DNA from: Phyto melanocephala
Lineage: Eukaryota > Arthropoda > Insecta > Diptera > Rhinophoridae
Length of the DNA stretch: 64,000 nucleotides
NCBI GenBank assembly: GCA_941918925.1
Contig: OW799236.1
Location: 81,990,213 to 82,054,212, forward strand
Reading direction: 5' to 3'
The notes under the pieces are model-generated. The model was given only the letters and a program-made list of their open reading frames with translations. It was not told the DNA's origin and searched no databases. Made by a program: the position numbers and the translations under genes. This document shows, piece by piece, positions 10,008 to 23,443 of this stretch (positions are counted from its first letter, which is position 1; every line of letters begins with the position of its first letter).

Positions 10008-11744
10008 TATATCAAAAATAACCCCTGCCTACAAATTGATCGAGCTACGCAATATCCAACATTCGATGCATTTATATAAAATTTTATAAAATTTTATATA
10101 CACAATATACTGTATATAAACTTGAGCAAACCTTTGGTAACTTTTGAAATGTTACAAATTTACATTAAAAAAGACTTTCTGTTTCATATATAAAACTTTA
10201 ATAATAATCATTTCATGACAAACAATTTTATATAAATACTTAAAACTCTTTTAGTTCCCTTTGTTTCAATATATTCATGTTCAAACCGAGCAACATGTTC
10301 AGCTGAAAAATACATTTCAGAAGCTTCAAAGCTGAGAGAGCACAACAACAGCTAAACAAAGATAAATGTTAGTTATAGGTAAGTATAGTGTGGGTCGCCG
10401 CTATGGGATGATCTCTTTAAAGAATATTTCCTACCACACCAACAACAATAAAGCAAGTGTACACAGCATCTGCATGTTGTTGCCAGTTACTGTTGTTACA
10501 GTATTTTTATTTTTTTTGGCGAACTTTTTTCCTAGTTGCTTTTAAATAAATAATGGGTTTGTATGCTTTTAAGGTCAGTGTTTAGTTTAAAAATTGCATT
10601 GATTTGTATAATAGCATCAATATAATAGTCATTCAATTCAATAGCAGTTTTTAAAGACGAAAGAAAAAAAAACTATGGTTGTAAGGTAGTTTTAGTTAAA
10701 GGTACCTCAAAGATTGTAAGATAATGCTCTGATTGCCGTTCAATGTTTATGTAAAAGTAGCTAAAAGGCTTTTTTCCTTGGATTATTGTTTGAATATTTT
10801 ATTTGTTTTTTTTTTGTTCCTTTTACATTGCAAATATTTTATGGAATATTAAAAATTATAACATAACTTTGCTTTTTGTGTGTGTGTGTGTGTGGTAGTA
10901 TAAAGGGAAAATGCTATATGCTATGACTTAAATATGATATTGATTTAAATAATAGATAAAATGCATATTAGGTTTGAAGTTTATTTACAACTTTCAAAGG
11001 AATTACAAAGGAATACAAAAAGAAGCTGTGTTGAAAATTTTTCTTTAGCAATGAATAAAATGTTGACCATTAGTAGATGTTATAGTTATTCAAGGGTTTT
11101 GAATTAATAAACAAAAGTAGAAATTCTATACAAGTAATACTTGAATAAAAGCTTTGAAAATTAGAAATAGAAAAAAAAATTTATTTAAAATATTTTTTTT
11201 TTCAATTACAGCGTACAAAGCAATTCAATGTGGACATTAATATACAGACAAAATCTAGTTAAACTGCATAGCTAGTTCTCCATTTAATGATCTGTTGTCC
11301 TTTTTATAGGACTTAGTATTTTTTGAGGATAAAAAATTTCTTCTCAATATAAATATGTATGACGTATTTAAATCAATAAAAGTCATATTAAAGGAAAGAA
11401 TCACTTGAAAACAAATAACAAGTAATTTGTCAGAACGAAATCATTTACATTAAATTGATGTTTTTACTGTATTTATATTTGCAATATCTTTTTTTTATGT
11501 AAACAAGGTTGAAGAAATATTTTTTTGTATTTCTTATTTTATACCAGCTAAAATTCGCTTTGAGTTGTTAAGCCCTTAAGTTGAAATTTTTTGCCTTGTT
11601 ACAGTAAGTCCGTGTTTAGGCGGGCAAGCATTTGAAAGAAAAACAACTACAATTCTCATTTGGTTTTTTCATTCGTGTTCAAAAATACTCTATTATTATT
11701 GAATTGTTATGATTTTTATTTTTTTGTCGCCAAGTAAGAAACAC
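10008..11744. other. AT-rich non-coding DNA with a TG microsatellite
   Basis: No coding signal or transposon terminus is evident. A (TG)n run lies at about 10,877-10,893. Confidence 0.5.
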
Positions 11745-12256
11745 AACAAGTAAGAGTGCTATATTCGGCCCTGCCGAATTTTATATACCCTTTACAACGT
11801 GTAGTCATACAATATCAATTGTTTGTATCACCATTCATCTCATTAATATGAAATACGTACACACATACATATACATACATACATATGTTTCATTATCTTT
11901 ATGATGACCTTATCCGCTTAAAAAAAATTCCATTGTAAATTGATTTTATGTATGTATGCTTAAAAAAAATTAAAAAATTAATAAATAAAAAATAAAAATA
12001 ATATAAAGAAAAAAGGGAAAAAATTAATAAATAAAAAAATAAAATAAAGAAAAATATTTTTACACGGGTCTTAGAAATGTCTGAGGGGCTTCGAAAAGTT
12101 GATTTCAACATACACACGGACAGACAAACAGACAGATCGACGGACAATGCTTAATTGACTCTTCTACTCACAAGTTTTAAGAAAATAATAATATAAATTG
12201 TAGAAATTTCACTTGGAATGACAAACCTACATACTCACTGTGAAGGATATAAAAAC
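11745..12256 (-). mobile_element. DINE-1-like repeat, copy B
   Basis: Read on the minus strand, the element starts with TTATATCCTTCACAGTGA and passes a CCGTCGATCTGTCTG-type run and 'GTTGAAATCAACTTTTCGAAG'-like sequence. It ends with the hairpin ATTCGGCAGGGCCGAAT, then ATAGCACTCTTACTTGTT. It shares its 5' half with copy D at 42,902. Its centre is an A/T-only low-complexity tract (about 11,955-12,060) in the same relative position as in copies D and E. Confidence 0.78.
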
Positions 12257-15200
12257 GATGCCGCCAAACTAAATGTTTCCCTTCCAAATCTTCGCCCGTC
12301 TAAACACAAACTAATGTTTCAGTTAGTTAATTACTTAAAACATATTGTTGTTTCTTTTTTTCTCTTTTAACAATAAGTCCAAGAAGTACGTTCTCTTCGT
12401 AAAAATCTATTTTTTGTAAACTTCCACCTGACTGAAAGATACGATACATTTTTAGTAAACAGTAACACGTATTGTTTATGCGACAATTTTGTCCACTGAT
12501 TCGAAACTTCAGAATACAAATCTATTTACTGAAACACAAGTTAATACTTGGATTTAGCCATAGCCGAGTGAATTTTAAACAAACCTACCAAGTGCATTTA
12601 ACATAAAATTAATCTAAAATATTTAAATACTCTTTTACCCCTACGTTGATTACTTATAGCGCCACCTATCCAAACAATTCGATATCGACCACCTAAACTG
12701 CAAATGTATGCAAATTATTAAATATATTATGCCCAAAATTCGACCCTATTGGTTTTTATCTGGGCTAGGCATACTTACATATAAGAAGTAAAGCTTAAAT
12801 GGACTTTTTTTTGTATTTACCCAGACAAAATAAATATTTGCATTGTATAGGATGTTACGCGTCCACTGTTCTTCTGTTATCAACTTTTTGTTACGAGATT
12901 GTGTATAGCAACATTGAAGAGCTTAATTCGAAAAATTATTCGTTCGAATTTAAACATGAGAATTCGAGTTTTCTTTGAATTAAATGACAAAGTAATACTC
13001 CGAGACCAAAATTTTACTCACACAATGGTATTGTTATATGGGGTTTAAGATTAATTTCTGCTAAACGCATACGTGAATTGGCATACGACCATAAGCAAAA
13101 CCATGAGGCATCAGTTTTTCTGTTCTCCTTAATCTTACTTGCTAGCTCAAATTATAGTTTATGTTGACATAGTAGTTCTCTTATAGACTTTAAATATTGA
13201 TCTTAATATTTAGAAAGACGTGTTTTCATTAAAGAAAACTAAGATAATTTTAAGTCAAATTGTTTTTAAAATTTAGACCAGTAAGCGACAAAAAGCAACT
13301 AAAAGTCTATATTTGTTTGTAATATATTTTATAAAAGAAAATTATTTTCTTCCACCTTTAAATACATTTCCATAAAATAATTTTTATTCAAAATGCATAT
13401 TACTCTTAGTATTCAACAACAAATTATAATCACTTAATTGTTGAGTTTTTTTTTATTAAAATGTCCTCCTACTTTTCTTTTAAATAACTTTTAGCAGAAA
13501 AATATTTATTTAATCTACTCACACACTGCCAAAGTGTAAAGCCTTACCAAAAAAATTGTCGACATACAATCACAGAAAAAATATTTAAACATTTATACAA
13601 ATTGTATATAAAGCTGCAGTAATTAATATTTTTTCTCGTATATTTTGCTTGCCATAATTTATCTGCAATAATTTGTTGCACATTCTGCATTTACAGGCGA
13701 AATTTAAACACACATACATATACATATAAATGAATGAATACAGACACACGCACATGATTGTGATGATGTATGCAAAATTACAGCAACAACAACAACAACA
13801 AAATCATTAAAAAGGGAAAACATTTTTTATTATTTTTATATTAAAAATTGTCTAAAGAAAAACTGAATAAGTACACATATCCCAATATGCATACATTTAC
13901 AAATGATACATGATGCTTAAAACGATTAAGACTTTAACAAAAATTAAGGCAGAATGTATAGCGTAAGTCTTTAGAAATATATTGCATATAAACAAAAAAC
14001 GTATAAATTAAAAGTATAAACACAACTCAATTTTTTATTTTACAAAAAAAAAGAAACAAGTTAAAAATAAATAAGAGAAGAAATATGAATGATATTGCTG
14101 GTTATTAGTGTAGCAAGTCGACTTACATATTGCTTTCATAACCGAAAACAGGGTAGAAGTTTTGTGTGGAGGTTCTTGAAAAATGCCAGAGATAAACAAA
14201 ATAAAATAATAAAGGCGTTACTTAAGGCTTCATTTCACATATAGCTTCGCATTGCAATTTATAATATAATTTTATTTATTTATTTGTAGTTCGTATGATT
14301 ATTTGTAGATTTGTAGTTGAAATGCAAACATTGCATTTGTGTGTGTGTTGCTGCAATATGTGCTTGTTGTTGCTGACTTTAACTCAAATTGCTATCCTTG
14401 TGAGTGTATGTTGGGGTTTTGCAAACCGCAATATGCAGTTTTCTTGTTGATTTTTTTTTTTAGCACAAAATTCAATTTAAAAATATTGCTGCACTTTACT
14501 AGCTTTTATGGCGCGCTATAAGTAGGTTTACAAATTAAAGAATATGCAGAGATAAGTAGACTTGGTTGTGCACTACTGCATGTTAAGAAAAAGCTAAACA
14601 GATTATAATTTCTAGAACAAATCAACAAGAGTTTTTCTTTTATTAGCAAAATCTATAAAAACTTTTTGCACTAAACATTTTACTGTTTATATTTACAAAT
14701 GTTGTAGCGTTCAAAGACTAAGTATTGAGCTTTTGGTAAGACTTTTAAAATCATGAAAAAGCTTTTGTTTATATTTATTTTAAAAGGCCGAAATATGTTT
14801 AAAAAAATATCTAGTGCAAGTTTTTAAAATTTAAATTAAAATATGAACACGAGCTTAAATAATAAATTTGAAAATTTGCATTAAAATCAAAAAGAGACTT
14901 AAAGATTTGAGCGAAATTCTGCAGCTTAAAAATGATAAATCAATTTTATAGTGTTTGTAATGAAGGTGTTATATTTAGAACTCAATATACGTTTATTGAT
15001 ACTAAGAATAGATTTTGCTTATCATACCATACCCCTGACTGTGCAAAAATTTTTTATTTAATACTTTCAGAGAATTTAATTGATCCCTAGAAAGTCTTTT
15101 AATTACAGCTTATCCCGTCTTAATTTCAGAAAACTTTTAGAGCTTTAAGCTTTAAATAATTTTTAATAAAATTTGTATAAGGTATTCAGCAATTAAGTAT

Positions 15201-15315
15201 TTTTTTTAGCTGCTTTAGTAATTAAAATGATAATACAAGAAGTAAAAGTTATTGGAATAAATACTTTGAAATTATAATCTGGTTGCTCAGTCCATTCGAT
15301 CAGTCCCTTTTTTTA
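12257..15315. other. AT-rich non-coding DNA, no gene recognised
   Basis: The stretch contains a CAACAACAACAACAA run near 13,785 and many homopolymers. A short frame near 14,339-14,521 is rich in Cys, Leu and Phe, with no motif and no splice context. I regard the whole stretch as intronic or intergenic. Confidence 0.5.
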
Positions 15316-15656
15316 TTACTTTTTACAATAAATATGACCGTATGGTGTCAATGCTTCAAGTATGTTGGCAAAAACCAACAAATTACCATAGCCCCATTCT
15401 AAGTAATCCGCAGTTGTTAATTCGCACAAACCATTCGCAAGACCACTCCTGGAAATATAATTGTCCCCAAACTGTTTCTGCAATAAACCAAATGTTAAGC
15501 GGGGTAGTATATGCCAAGTTGCACTGTCTTGGTGGAACTTAATGTCGATGATGTTTAGGTGATTAATTTTTGGATACAAAAATTTAGTCAGCATGGTTCG
15601 ATAGCACTCGCCAGTAACCGCAACGGCAACTCCTTGCTCATTTTAAAAGAAATAAG
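15316..15656 (-). pseudogene. Mariner-family transposase C-terminal (DDE) relic
   Basis: Read on the minus strand, the frame gives 'PYFF', an in-frame stop, then 'GVAVAVTGECYRTMLTKFLY', 'DIKFHQDSATWHILPRLTFG', 'LLQKQFGDNYISRSG' and 'DYLEWGY'. This follows the order of mariner-like DDE transposases: GPYFF..., YR-ML..FL.P, QQDGA.CH, LL...FGD..ISR.G, CDLTPLDYFLWGY. Compared with that consensus, the CDLTP-LD motif reads CELTTAD, so an acidic catalytic position is altered. The frame ends shortly after 'LVFANILEALTPYGH', before the usual C-terminus. The sequence from about 15,660 to 15,836 may be the decayed upstream part, but I cannot align it. Confidence 0.8.
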
Positions 15657-15836
15657 GACCAGCGTGTTAACCGTTCTAAGCAGTCAATTTTAATGAAAAT
15701 TAGCTTCATTATCAAACTCTTAAAATGGACGAAATTCTCTAGGAACCCCGCGAGTAGAGCTATTTTTGTAAAGTAAATTTCCGTAATTAAGCGTTCATAA
15801 TTTCTGGCGACAATTGATCCATGATAACTTGACAAG

Positions 15837-18641
15837 CCTTACACAATTTGACATTCTCAGCTGTCAAACCATAGTTATCGATATCCATAGCTTACATGGA
15901 GCTAAAGAAACAACCTATACTCATCTAAAACTCAGAAATTATCATTGCCGAGCTACAAATTTTTTCTGCTGGCGCAAAAACTTAACAAATCTTTTCTGAG
16001 TTAAATTTATTTATAAATATATTAAATTTAAATATTAAATTCGTTTAAATTCTGCAAAAACAATTCTAAGGGGGCATTGCAACTCCCAAGAATGGCACAG
16101 TTACGCCAATGGAAACTACATTTGTCATTAGATCGATAGATATCACTATTAGAGATCTGACTATAAAAAGCTTTTTAAGCTTTTTTACTTGCGTAGTTTT
16201 ACTGACTTTAAAAAAACTTATTTTTTATTCGAAAAGGTAGCTTTTCCTACAAAGTTAAAGTGCACTGGAAACCATGCATACACCGCGTTTGGAGAGACAA
16301 ATGTAATGTGCATACGCGAATACAAATAATAAATATAATAATAATGATAAAATAAAATATATCTTGTTCACTCATATGTTTTGTTAGTTTTGTTGGCATT
16401 AAATAATATTCATTTTGGCTTCTTGTTGTATATGTTATTCTCTGCAGCATGCCACCACCACTTCTCTGACGCTACGATCACACTCCTTATATTGTAAAGT
16501 TTTGATGTTAAGCTAAAGTAAAAACGATTTGTTGTAGTTGTTATTGCAGTGCTGTATAGTTTTTAACAAATAATCATGCACAATATAAGGAAAGTACAAC
16601 TTTTATGCATTGCTCAATATGTCTCTACCAAAGTAATGCTCATATATACACATGTGTGTCTGTTCGTACGTCTGTCTGATGTTTTGTTTGTCTTAAGAAT
16701 TTTTTGTTTCTATTTGTAAAGGAAGACAATCTTGTTCTTGGATTTGTTGGAAGCCGTAAGTGAGTGAGTAAGTGAGAGTTTGTACGTATGTTGTGCTGAT
16801 AATTTATGAGCAATTTTTAAAGTTCTGCAGCTTATATCAAGTACTCACAACTTTACGTACGTAGTTTGCCATGTTACTGCTAATAATGCTGCTGTTATTT
16901 AGTTTTCTTTCAGTTTTGGTTTTTTTCTTTTGAGTGATGCTGCTGCTGCTTTAAGCTAAACATTATGTCTAGTATAACATATGACTCTATTTGGCGGTTA
17001 ATATCTAAAAGATTCTGTGAATAACAAATTTTTATTTTATTACAAGAAAATAAATTAAATTTTCTTTTTAGTTTTCTAACATTTATACGTGAAAGATATG
17101 TATGTGTGTACGTATGCCAACTTAATTTTATGTTTATTTATCGTAAAACTTTAAAATTTTACTAATTGCATTAAAATGTTTAAAGCTAAATCATTACTAA
17201 ACATTAACTGCGTTTATGTTTAGGAGTTTATCCTTAAGATCTTCTGCAATACAAAAAAAAAATAAAATAAAAATACTTTCAGGTGTTTTGCTAATGTAGT
17301 TTATGCATAATGCATGTTGTATGCATTATTGGGCATTATTTTTTTTCTTCCTCTTTTAAAAAGCGATCGCATTATTTTTCACAGTTTATTTTAATGTAGA
17401 GTTTTCATTGCCATGCTTGCTTTTTTCGGTAGCCTTACACAAAGCTTTTTGCCTTTACTAACTGTAAGCTGCTGCTGTTTGGGCTTCGTGGCGAGCAAGA
17501 GAATATGTCTGTCTGTCTGTCTCCTGTGGCATTGTCATTGTGTGTCTGCATAATAAGGCTGTTTTAGCATACTTTAAAAAACATCAGCCACCAAAAAATT
17601 AAATAAATAAACCGCCTCGATAATCAACTTTTAAACTCTTCTTCCTTCTTTAACAACATGCATACCAACATACATTCATATAAGCACCTCCCCATATACA
17701 CATCTCCAAATCCTCAAATAAGCATACATTTTAACACACTCTCCGGTACGCACGATTGATTTTTAAAATATCTCTTTTTTCCATTGTATCTTTTAGCAAA
17801 GCAGCCGTATATTTTTTAAATTTTTCTGCATAATATTGTATGGATATTTTTTTTTTTCTTTTATGTACAAATATTTTGTCATTCTTTGTTGCTGTTAACC
17901 GAAAAAAAATGAGATAAATTGTTACACTAATGAGCTATTTTACATAATATGTCTTTGGCTTAAATAATAATACAACAACAAAAATGATGTTTATTCTTCT
18001 GTATGGCTTTGTAAGTCATATATAATCATGCAGCCTTTTAGAGATGTTATTGATACAAGAAGATACATGCATAATTTCGAGATAAAGGATGAAAAGTTTT
18101 GGTTGGTTAAAGCGAAATATTTTTATTTTGTTTTATTTGAATTTTCTTTAGTGCAGCTGAAAATGTGCATACAATTTATTGAAATCATTTAAAATAAATG
18201 CAAATTAGGAAGATTTTTTAAAAAATGAAAAGACAAGAGTTTTCAGTTAATTAGCAAAAGTTATTTTATTGAAAAACATTTAATATAATTTTAATTGAGT
18301 AATTTTTAAAACTTTCCAAAGCGAACAAAATATCTAGCTGTTATACGTTTTAAAAGAATTAAACTTATATTAAACCTATAAATAGTTGTTATATTTAATA
18401 GAATTGGCTCTGCAAAAAATTGATGGATTTCAGTTGAATGGTTGGTAGAACCACTAGCTACTCTAATTTTATTCTTTAATTTTGTTTCTATGGGTCAAAA
18501 TAAAAACATTTTGTATATAGAGTTTTATTGGAGGTATGGTAATTTTATAATGGGAGGGGCATAAGAAAAAACGCTTTAAAAATAGATTCTATTTCAGGAC
18601 TTATTTCTTCGACACCATAAAGATGCTGATTTGTATATAGA
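15837..18641. other. AT-rich non-coding DNA with simple repeats
   Basis: Contains TGTCTGTCTGTCTGTC near 17,506 and CTGCTGCTGCT near 16,938. No coding frame has recognisable features and no transposon ends are resolved. Confidence 0.5.
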
Positions 18642-19657
18642 AAATAAGTAACAGTGCTATTTTCGGCATTGACGAATCTGATAATACCCTTCACAATTAT
18701 GTAGATACATATGAATAATGACCACATTGCAGCTTAGCCTAGAATTTTGACTTTATTTAAATGCCATTTTCTTTAGTATTCCGAAGCCATTTTTAATTTT
18801 GAATTTCTACAAAGTTAGGTTTATTCTACTAGCCAAGATACCTACCTATATTATTGTGGTTAAAAAAAATGTTCACCATTTTGTTAAGGGCGCAATTTGG
18901 ATTTAATTCATTTATTCATGTTCTACTGTATTCTACTAGCCAAGGCACATGAATTGCCAATACCGTGGGAATTGAATTGAAAGCCTTAATTGCAATATTT
19001 GACCCATATATTCGCCATTTAATCTAAGACGTTATCTTGGATTTTTTCTTTTCATAGTTAACTGTATTTAGACGGTCAAGCCTTTTTATTTAAACCCTGT
19101 ATTAGCTCTATCGGTTGTTTAGAAACTGAAAAATATCTATTTTCGTTTGTAAATTTTAGGAAAAACACCAAAGCAATTGTATTTGCGTGCTTATATCTCA
19201 GTTAGTTTTAATCTGATTTATTAGTATTTCTTATAAATAATTTTTGAGATCACAGCTTACGATTTGGTGCCTCAAGCGTATTTAAAAATTATTCAGCAAA
19301 TTAAAAAATTTGATATATTTAAAATCAAAATATTTTTTTAAATATTTTTTACCTATAACTCTGCCGACCAATTTGTCTAGATATTTCTTACGAATATCTC
19401 TAGAGACATATCAAATCTATAATTATCCCAATCGTATCTATAAATTTTCTTTGGGCTGAAAAATATAACATTTTGTGGTATCAAATCAGATCTATATAAG
19501 TTATTAGGGAATTGTGATAGTTGCAATCTTTACACAGGTCTAGGCGAGGTCGGGGCTTGGGCTTCATACAAACGGACAGACGGACAAAATGTAATAAACT
19601 TCCCCTATTAACAAGCTTTCAGAAAATATATATGTACTTTATGAAGGGCATAAAAAG
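18642..19657 (-). mobile_element. DINE-1-like repeat, copy C
   Basis: On the minus strand the 5' end lies near 19,657 (TTATGCCCTTCATAAAG, then TTTTCTGAAAGCTTGTTAAT and a TCCGTCTGTCCGTTTG run). The 3' hairpin lies near 18,665-18,685 (ATTCGTCAATGCCGAAAAT), followed by AGCACTGTTACTTATTT. It is more diverged than copies B and D. The internal block with TTATATCTCAGTTA is shared with copy D. Confidence 0.68.
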
Positions 19658-19672
19658 GCAAAGTTCTGTGTT

Positions 19673-19832
19673 ACAATTCTGTGGCTTTCATAGTGACATT
19701 GGCCAGCATTTTATTTGTGAAGCTGTTCTGACTTTAGCTGTTTTACCGTAATGAAATAGAGCAAATGCAATGATTAACTCAGAAGAGCAAAATAGTGACA
19801 TTGGCCCTTTTCACTCGAAGCCACAGAATTAA
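19673..19832. mobile_element. Short inverted-repeat element (MITE), about 160 bp
   Basis: AATTCTGTGGCTT at 19,675-19,687 is repeated in inverted orientation as AAGCCACAGAATT at 19,818-19,830. Just inside, AGTGACATTGGCC occurs on both sides in the same orientation (near 19,692 and 19,795). No target duplication is obvious. It abuts the 5' end of DINE-1-like copy C. Confidence 0.5.
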
Positions 19833-21990
19833 GGCCGCTAAAAATTTGCAACAAATTTGGAAAGAGTTAGTAAGTGAATTTTTTTATTTCTATTTTCTTT
19901 AATTAAATAAATATTTAACATTTTCTATTATTAAAAAAATTGTAGCAATAAGCTGCAAATTATATAAAATGGCTTATTTTAATTTCTAAAAAAAAAAGAA
20001 AAATTAAGAAAATTTTTGGGCCTTTGGAAAACCATTCGCGGTGTACGCACACAATAATTCTCAAATATCTATTCTATACTTAATAAAAAGGAAGTTGGCA
20101 GTTATGAATTTTAATTTTTTTTTTTTACTAAAACAAAAATTCATAGAAATGACCACATTTCTGTCGAAATTTTTAACGCCTGAAAACATTTTCGAACACA
20201 TAAAACAGATTCATTATGAAAAGAAGAGAAAAAAAGTGTACAAAATTTACATATTAAAAACAAAAAATATGTATTTTTAGGAGACAAAAAATAATAAACA
20301 ACAACAATTATACCTTTTAAAATAACAGACGCAACAAAATTGATCTCAGCTCCAGACAACTTGAGTGATGACTAAAGTTGAGTGACCAAAGTAGCTTTGT
20401 TACTTTTTTAGACTGACAAATTTTATATTAAAAAATATGTATGTAGCTGATGTTATAATCAACAAACATGTTTTATAATTTAATATTTGTTTCGTCTGTT
20501 TTGTTTTAAAAATCTTCAAAAAAATCATTTATTACTTGCTGTGAGCTGTCAATAAAAATTAATACCAATTTTTTTATTTGGGAATTTAATAAATTTGATA
20601 AATTTTTTAAGTGAATATTTAATGTAACATGTATGAAACACTTGTTGTGTTTATTAGGGTGAGGTGTATAGATTTGATTTAGTGATAATAATTTTGATCT
20701 TTAAATTACAAAAAAGATATATGGAAAAGATTGATCACCAACTGAGCTTTTAATGTTCATTAGATGGGTGAAGTAGATAAGAAGTTAATAATTTTTTATT
20801 TCGATTTAAAAAGGTTTTGGCTATATAAGTTTACATTTTAAGATATATATATTCATATATTTTAACATATATATTATTAAGAAAAAGGAAAAAGTGGGAT
20901 TGTTTTACCCATTATAAGAACACTGGCTGTGTCCCTATGTAATTCCCCAAAATGTATTGAATTGTTCATAATGTAAAAACATTTAAAATAAACATAAAAA
21001 ATTATAACTCAAAGTTTTTTTCTTAAATTAGTATTATCTATTTTTTACTCACGCAGAATTAAAAAAAAGAAAAAAAATAATGTAGAGAAGCTTTTTTTGT
21101 TGTTGTTTGTTATTCAAGTAAAAAATCCTAAATTGAAAGAGAGAAAAAACAATGCGCTATAATTCCTATTTAAATAGATAATTTTTAGTTATTTTCATTT
21201 GAAGAAATTCTACCAAATTGTTCAATAAAAAATTAATCCTGATATTTTCTTAACCTGCAGGGAACTCCTTGATGTATTCGCTGCTAAAACAATATTTTGT
21301 ATAAATTGTCTATATCAAGAAAACATCATATTTATATTTCCTTAATGGAAATATAATATAATATTTTAATTAAAATTGAAATTTAAAAATAATTTTAAAA
21401 ATGAAATTACTTAAGTAATTTTCAAAGCATTAAAGAATATTTTTGAAAACTATATAAAAAAAATTTCTTAAATAATTCCTTTTCCAACTACTAAGTATTT
21501 AAAGAGAAAATTTTTTAATTTTTTTTTTTATTAAAATAGAATATTTAAAAAAGTGTTACATATTTAACGAAAAGGTTAAATGATTTTTAGTTTAAGAAAA
21601 TTTAATTTTATTTAGGGCAATTTTTCTAAAAGCAAAATATTAAAGAAAATTTTTGATAAATTAGTTTTTTAAAGAGAAAATGCGAAAAAAAAATATTGTA
21701 GCAAAATTTCCTATTTATTTACTGAAAATTTGCACCAAAAAATTTTTTTTCGAAAAGTCTTTATTTATCTACTTTTTTATTTATTTTAGAAAAAGTCTTA
21801 AAAATTTTTTAATCTTAAAAAATTTTCTAAAATTTTTATATTTTAGTTAACTTTTCAAAAGTCTATTTTAGGAAATTCCAGTCTTTGCTTAAAAATAAAT
21901 TTTAAGTTTCTCCTATTTCAACAAAATTCTAATTTTAAAGCCGTTATTGGCAAAACAGGGCTTCGGGCAAATTTTCCTTTATATATATAC
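19833..21990. other. Very AT-rich non-coding DNA
   Basis: Among the most AT-biased parts of the window (20,800-21,900), with long A/T mixed runs. Short frames around 20,041-20,359 on both strands are Lys/Phe/Ile-rich chance frames. Confidence 0.55.
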
Positions 21991-21991
21991 A

Positions 21992-22370
21992 TGTTAGGGA
22001 GTGTCGAGGAAGACAACTACTATTTTGGGTCCCTTTTCGACCCTTTTTGCTCCCCACCGGACTTAAATCAGCATTTTTGTAATTACTGAGTATGACGCCA
22101 ATACAGGCATTTTCTCTGGACTAGAAAATGATTTCACATTGCCGACTGGTGATTTCCGACAATCTTCACTCAAATATTGCGCTCCATCGGCATCTAACTC
22201 TCTCTAATCTTAAAATCCACAGGTGTTGGTAACACCTCTATACTTCGGACTAACAATATCACCAAGGCGTAGACACATCGCCGATGTAACATGTCCCCGG
22301 AGGGAAAATTTTCCCTTAATGGAACATATACTCAGAAACTCGCCAGTTTCACATCAGCTTTTAAGCAAAA
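21992..22370. other. GC-richer island of unknown origin, possible LTR remnant
   Basis: This block stands out from its surroundings by its near-even base composition (for example GGGTCCCTTTTCGACCCT and CTCCCCACCGGAC). It starts TGTTAGGGAGTG, and a segment ends CCGATGTAACA at 22,291. That gives a 300-bp interval with TG..CA ends and a TGTTA/TAACA inverted pair, as in LTRs. The bases on either side do not form a matching 4-6 bp target duplication and I see no primer-binding site, so a solo LTR is only one possibility. No protein motif is readable on either strand. Confidence 0.3.
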
Positions 22371-22755
22371 TAATAAATAATGTTTATTAAGAGGGACAAA
22401 AATATTTACGAAAAATTCTTGTTTTTTTCTAATGGAAACTTTTTTAAGTTCTACACTTATTTTGCTTTAAACTCACAAACGATTGTGTCGGCACGACTGC
22501 AGGAATAGTAATGTTATTGGCTACAATCGTCGTAGTGTAGTCAGATGCTTAATTTTAATGAAAAATAACATTGTTAGCAACTATTATTGTTTTAGATATA
22601 GAAACTTCAGCGCTTTCACATTCAAATATTTCACTTTAATAAAAAGAAAATAACCGATTTAAATAATAATGTTTGACAAAGTTGGTGCAAGCGCTAAGCG
22701 TGGTCATTTAGCTGTGTTGATTTGAAGGCATTAAAATTATTTTCTATAATTATAT

Positions 22756-23443
22756 TTATGCACGGCGCACAATTAGAACGAACGACGAATTTCGCCCAAC
22801 ACGACAAATTCGTCAGTAAAAATTCGCTGTGTAAATTCGTCGTGTGAAGCACAATAACAACGAAAAGGTAAAATCTTTTATAACAATAATAAAATTTTGT
22901 TTTTGTATAATACTGTGACCATGTTACAAAAAGATTACTGAATAAATAAAAAGCACAAATAAAAATAAATATTTGTAGTTAACTTTTTTATATTAATTAT
23001 AATTGTTAAATGAGTATTGTTGACCTTTTCTGTTGTTTATATATTTTGTTGTAGATTTTTGTTTGGCTTTAGGTCATAAAAATAAATTAAAAATAAAACA
23101 ACAAAATTTAATTTTTATGACCAAAAGCCAAACAAAAATCTACAACATTAATTATAATTTTAAAAATTTAAAACAATTATTAAAGTACAAATAAACTTTA
23201 TTTTCTTTAAAAGTTGAGAAGTAAAACCAAATATAATAAAAAATGGTCACCTTGTATCAATTTCTTAGTCGTTTGCTGGCGTAAGAAATATAAATAAATC
23301 TATTGTAGAGTTCGCCGCGTATAGCAAATTTCGACTGACTCCACAATTGTACGTATTCTCATATACACAAATGTGTTTTATTTTTGATGACGATATTCGC
23401 CACGAAAAATTCGTCGTTCGTCCCAATTGTGTGCCCAGCATAA
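22756..23443. mobile_element. Inverted-repeat DNA transposon (non-autonomous) with 37-bp ends
   Basis: The two ends match in inverted orientation over about 37 bp with five mismatches. Both begin TTATGC and share CACAATT followed by ACGAACGACGAATTT. Further inside are subterminal AATTCGTCGTG-type repeats. No clear target duplication is visible, so the superfamily is open. The centre holds a long hairpin (separate entry). There is no coding frame. Confidence 0.7.
23047..23147. repeat. Long near-perfect hairpin, about 42-bp arms
   Basis: The left arm (TGTTGTAGATTTTTGTTTGG...) and its complement on the right (...CCAAACAAAAATCTACAACA) pair over about 41-42 bp, with one or two mismatches and an ~18-nt A-rich loop. 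It lies in the middle of the inverted-repeat element. Sequence near 37,915-38,005 shares its order (GTTGACC, TGTTGTTTAT, GGCTT-AGGTCAT), suggesting a diverged copy. Confidence 0.85.

Noticed and set aside
21992..22291. Confident solo-LTR call
   Set aside because: The TG..CA ends fit, but the flanking bases do not repeat and no related copy exists in the window.
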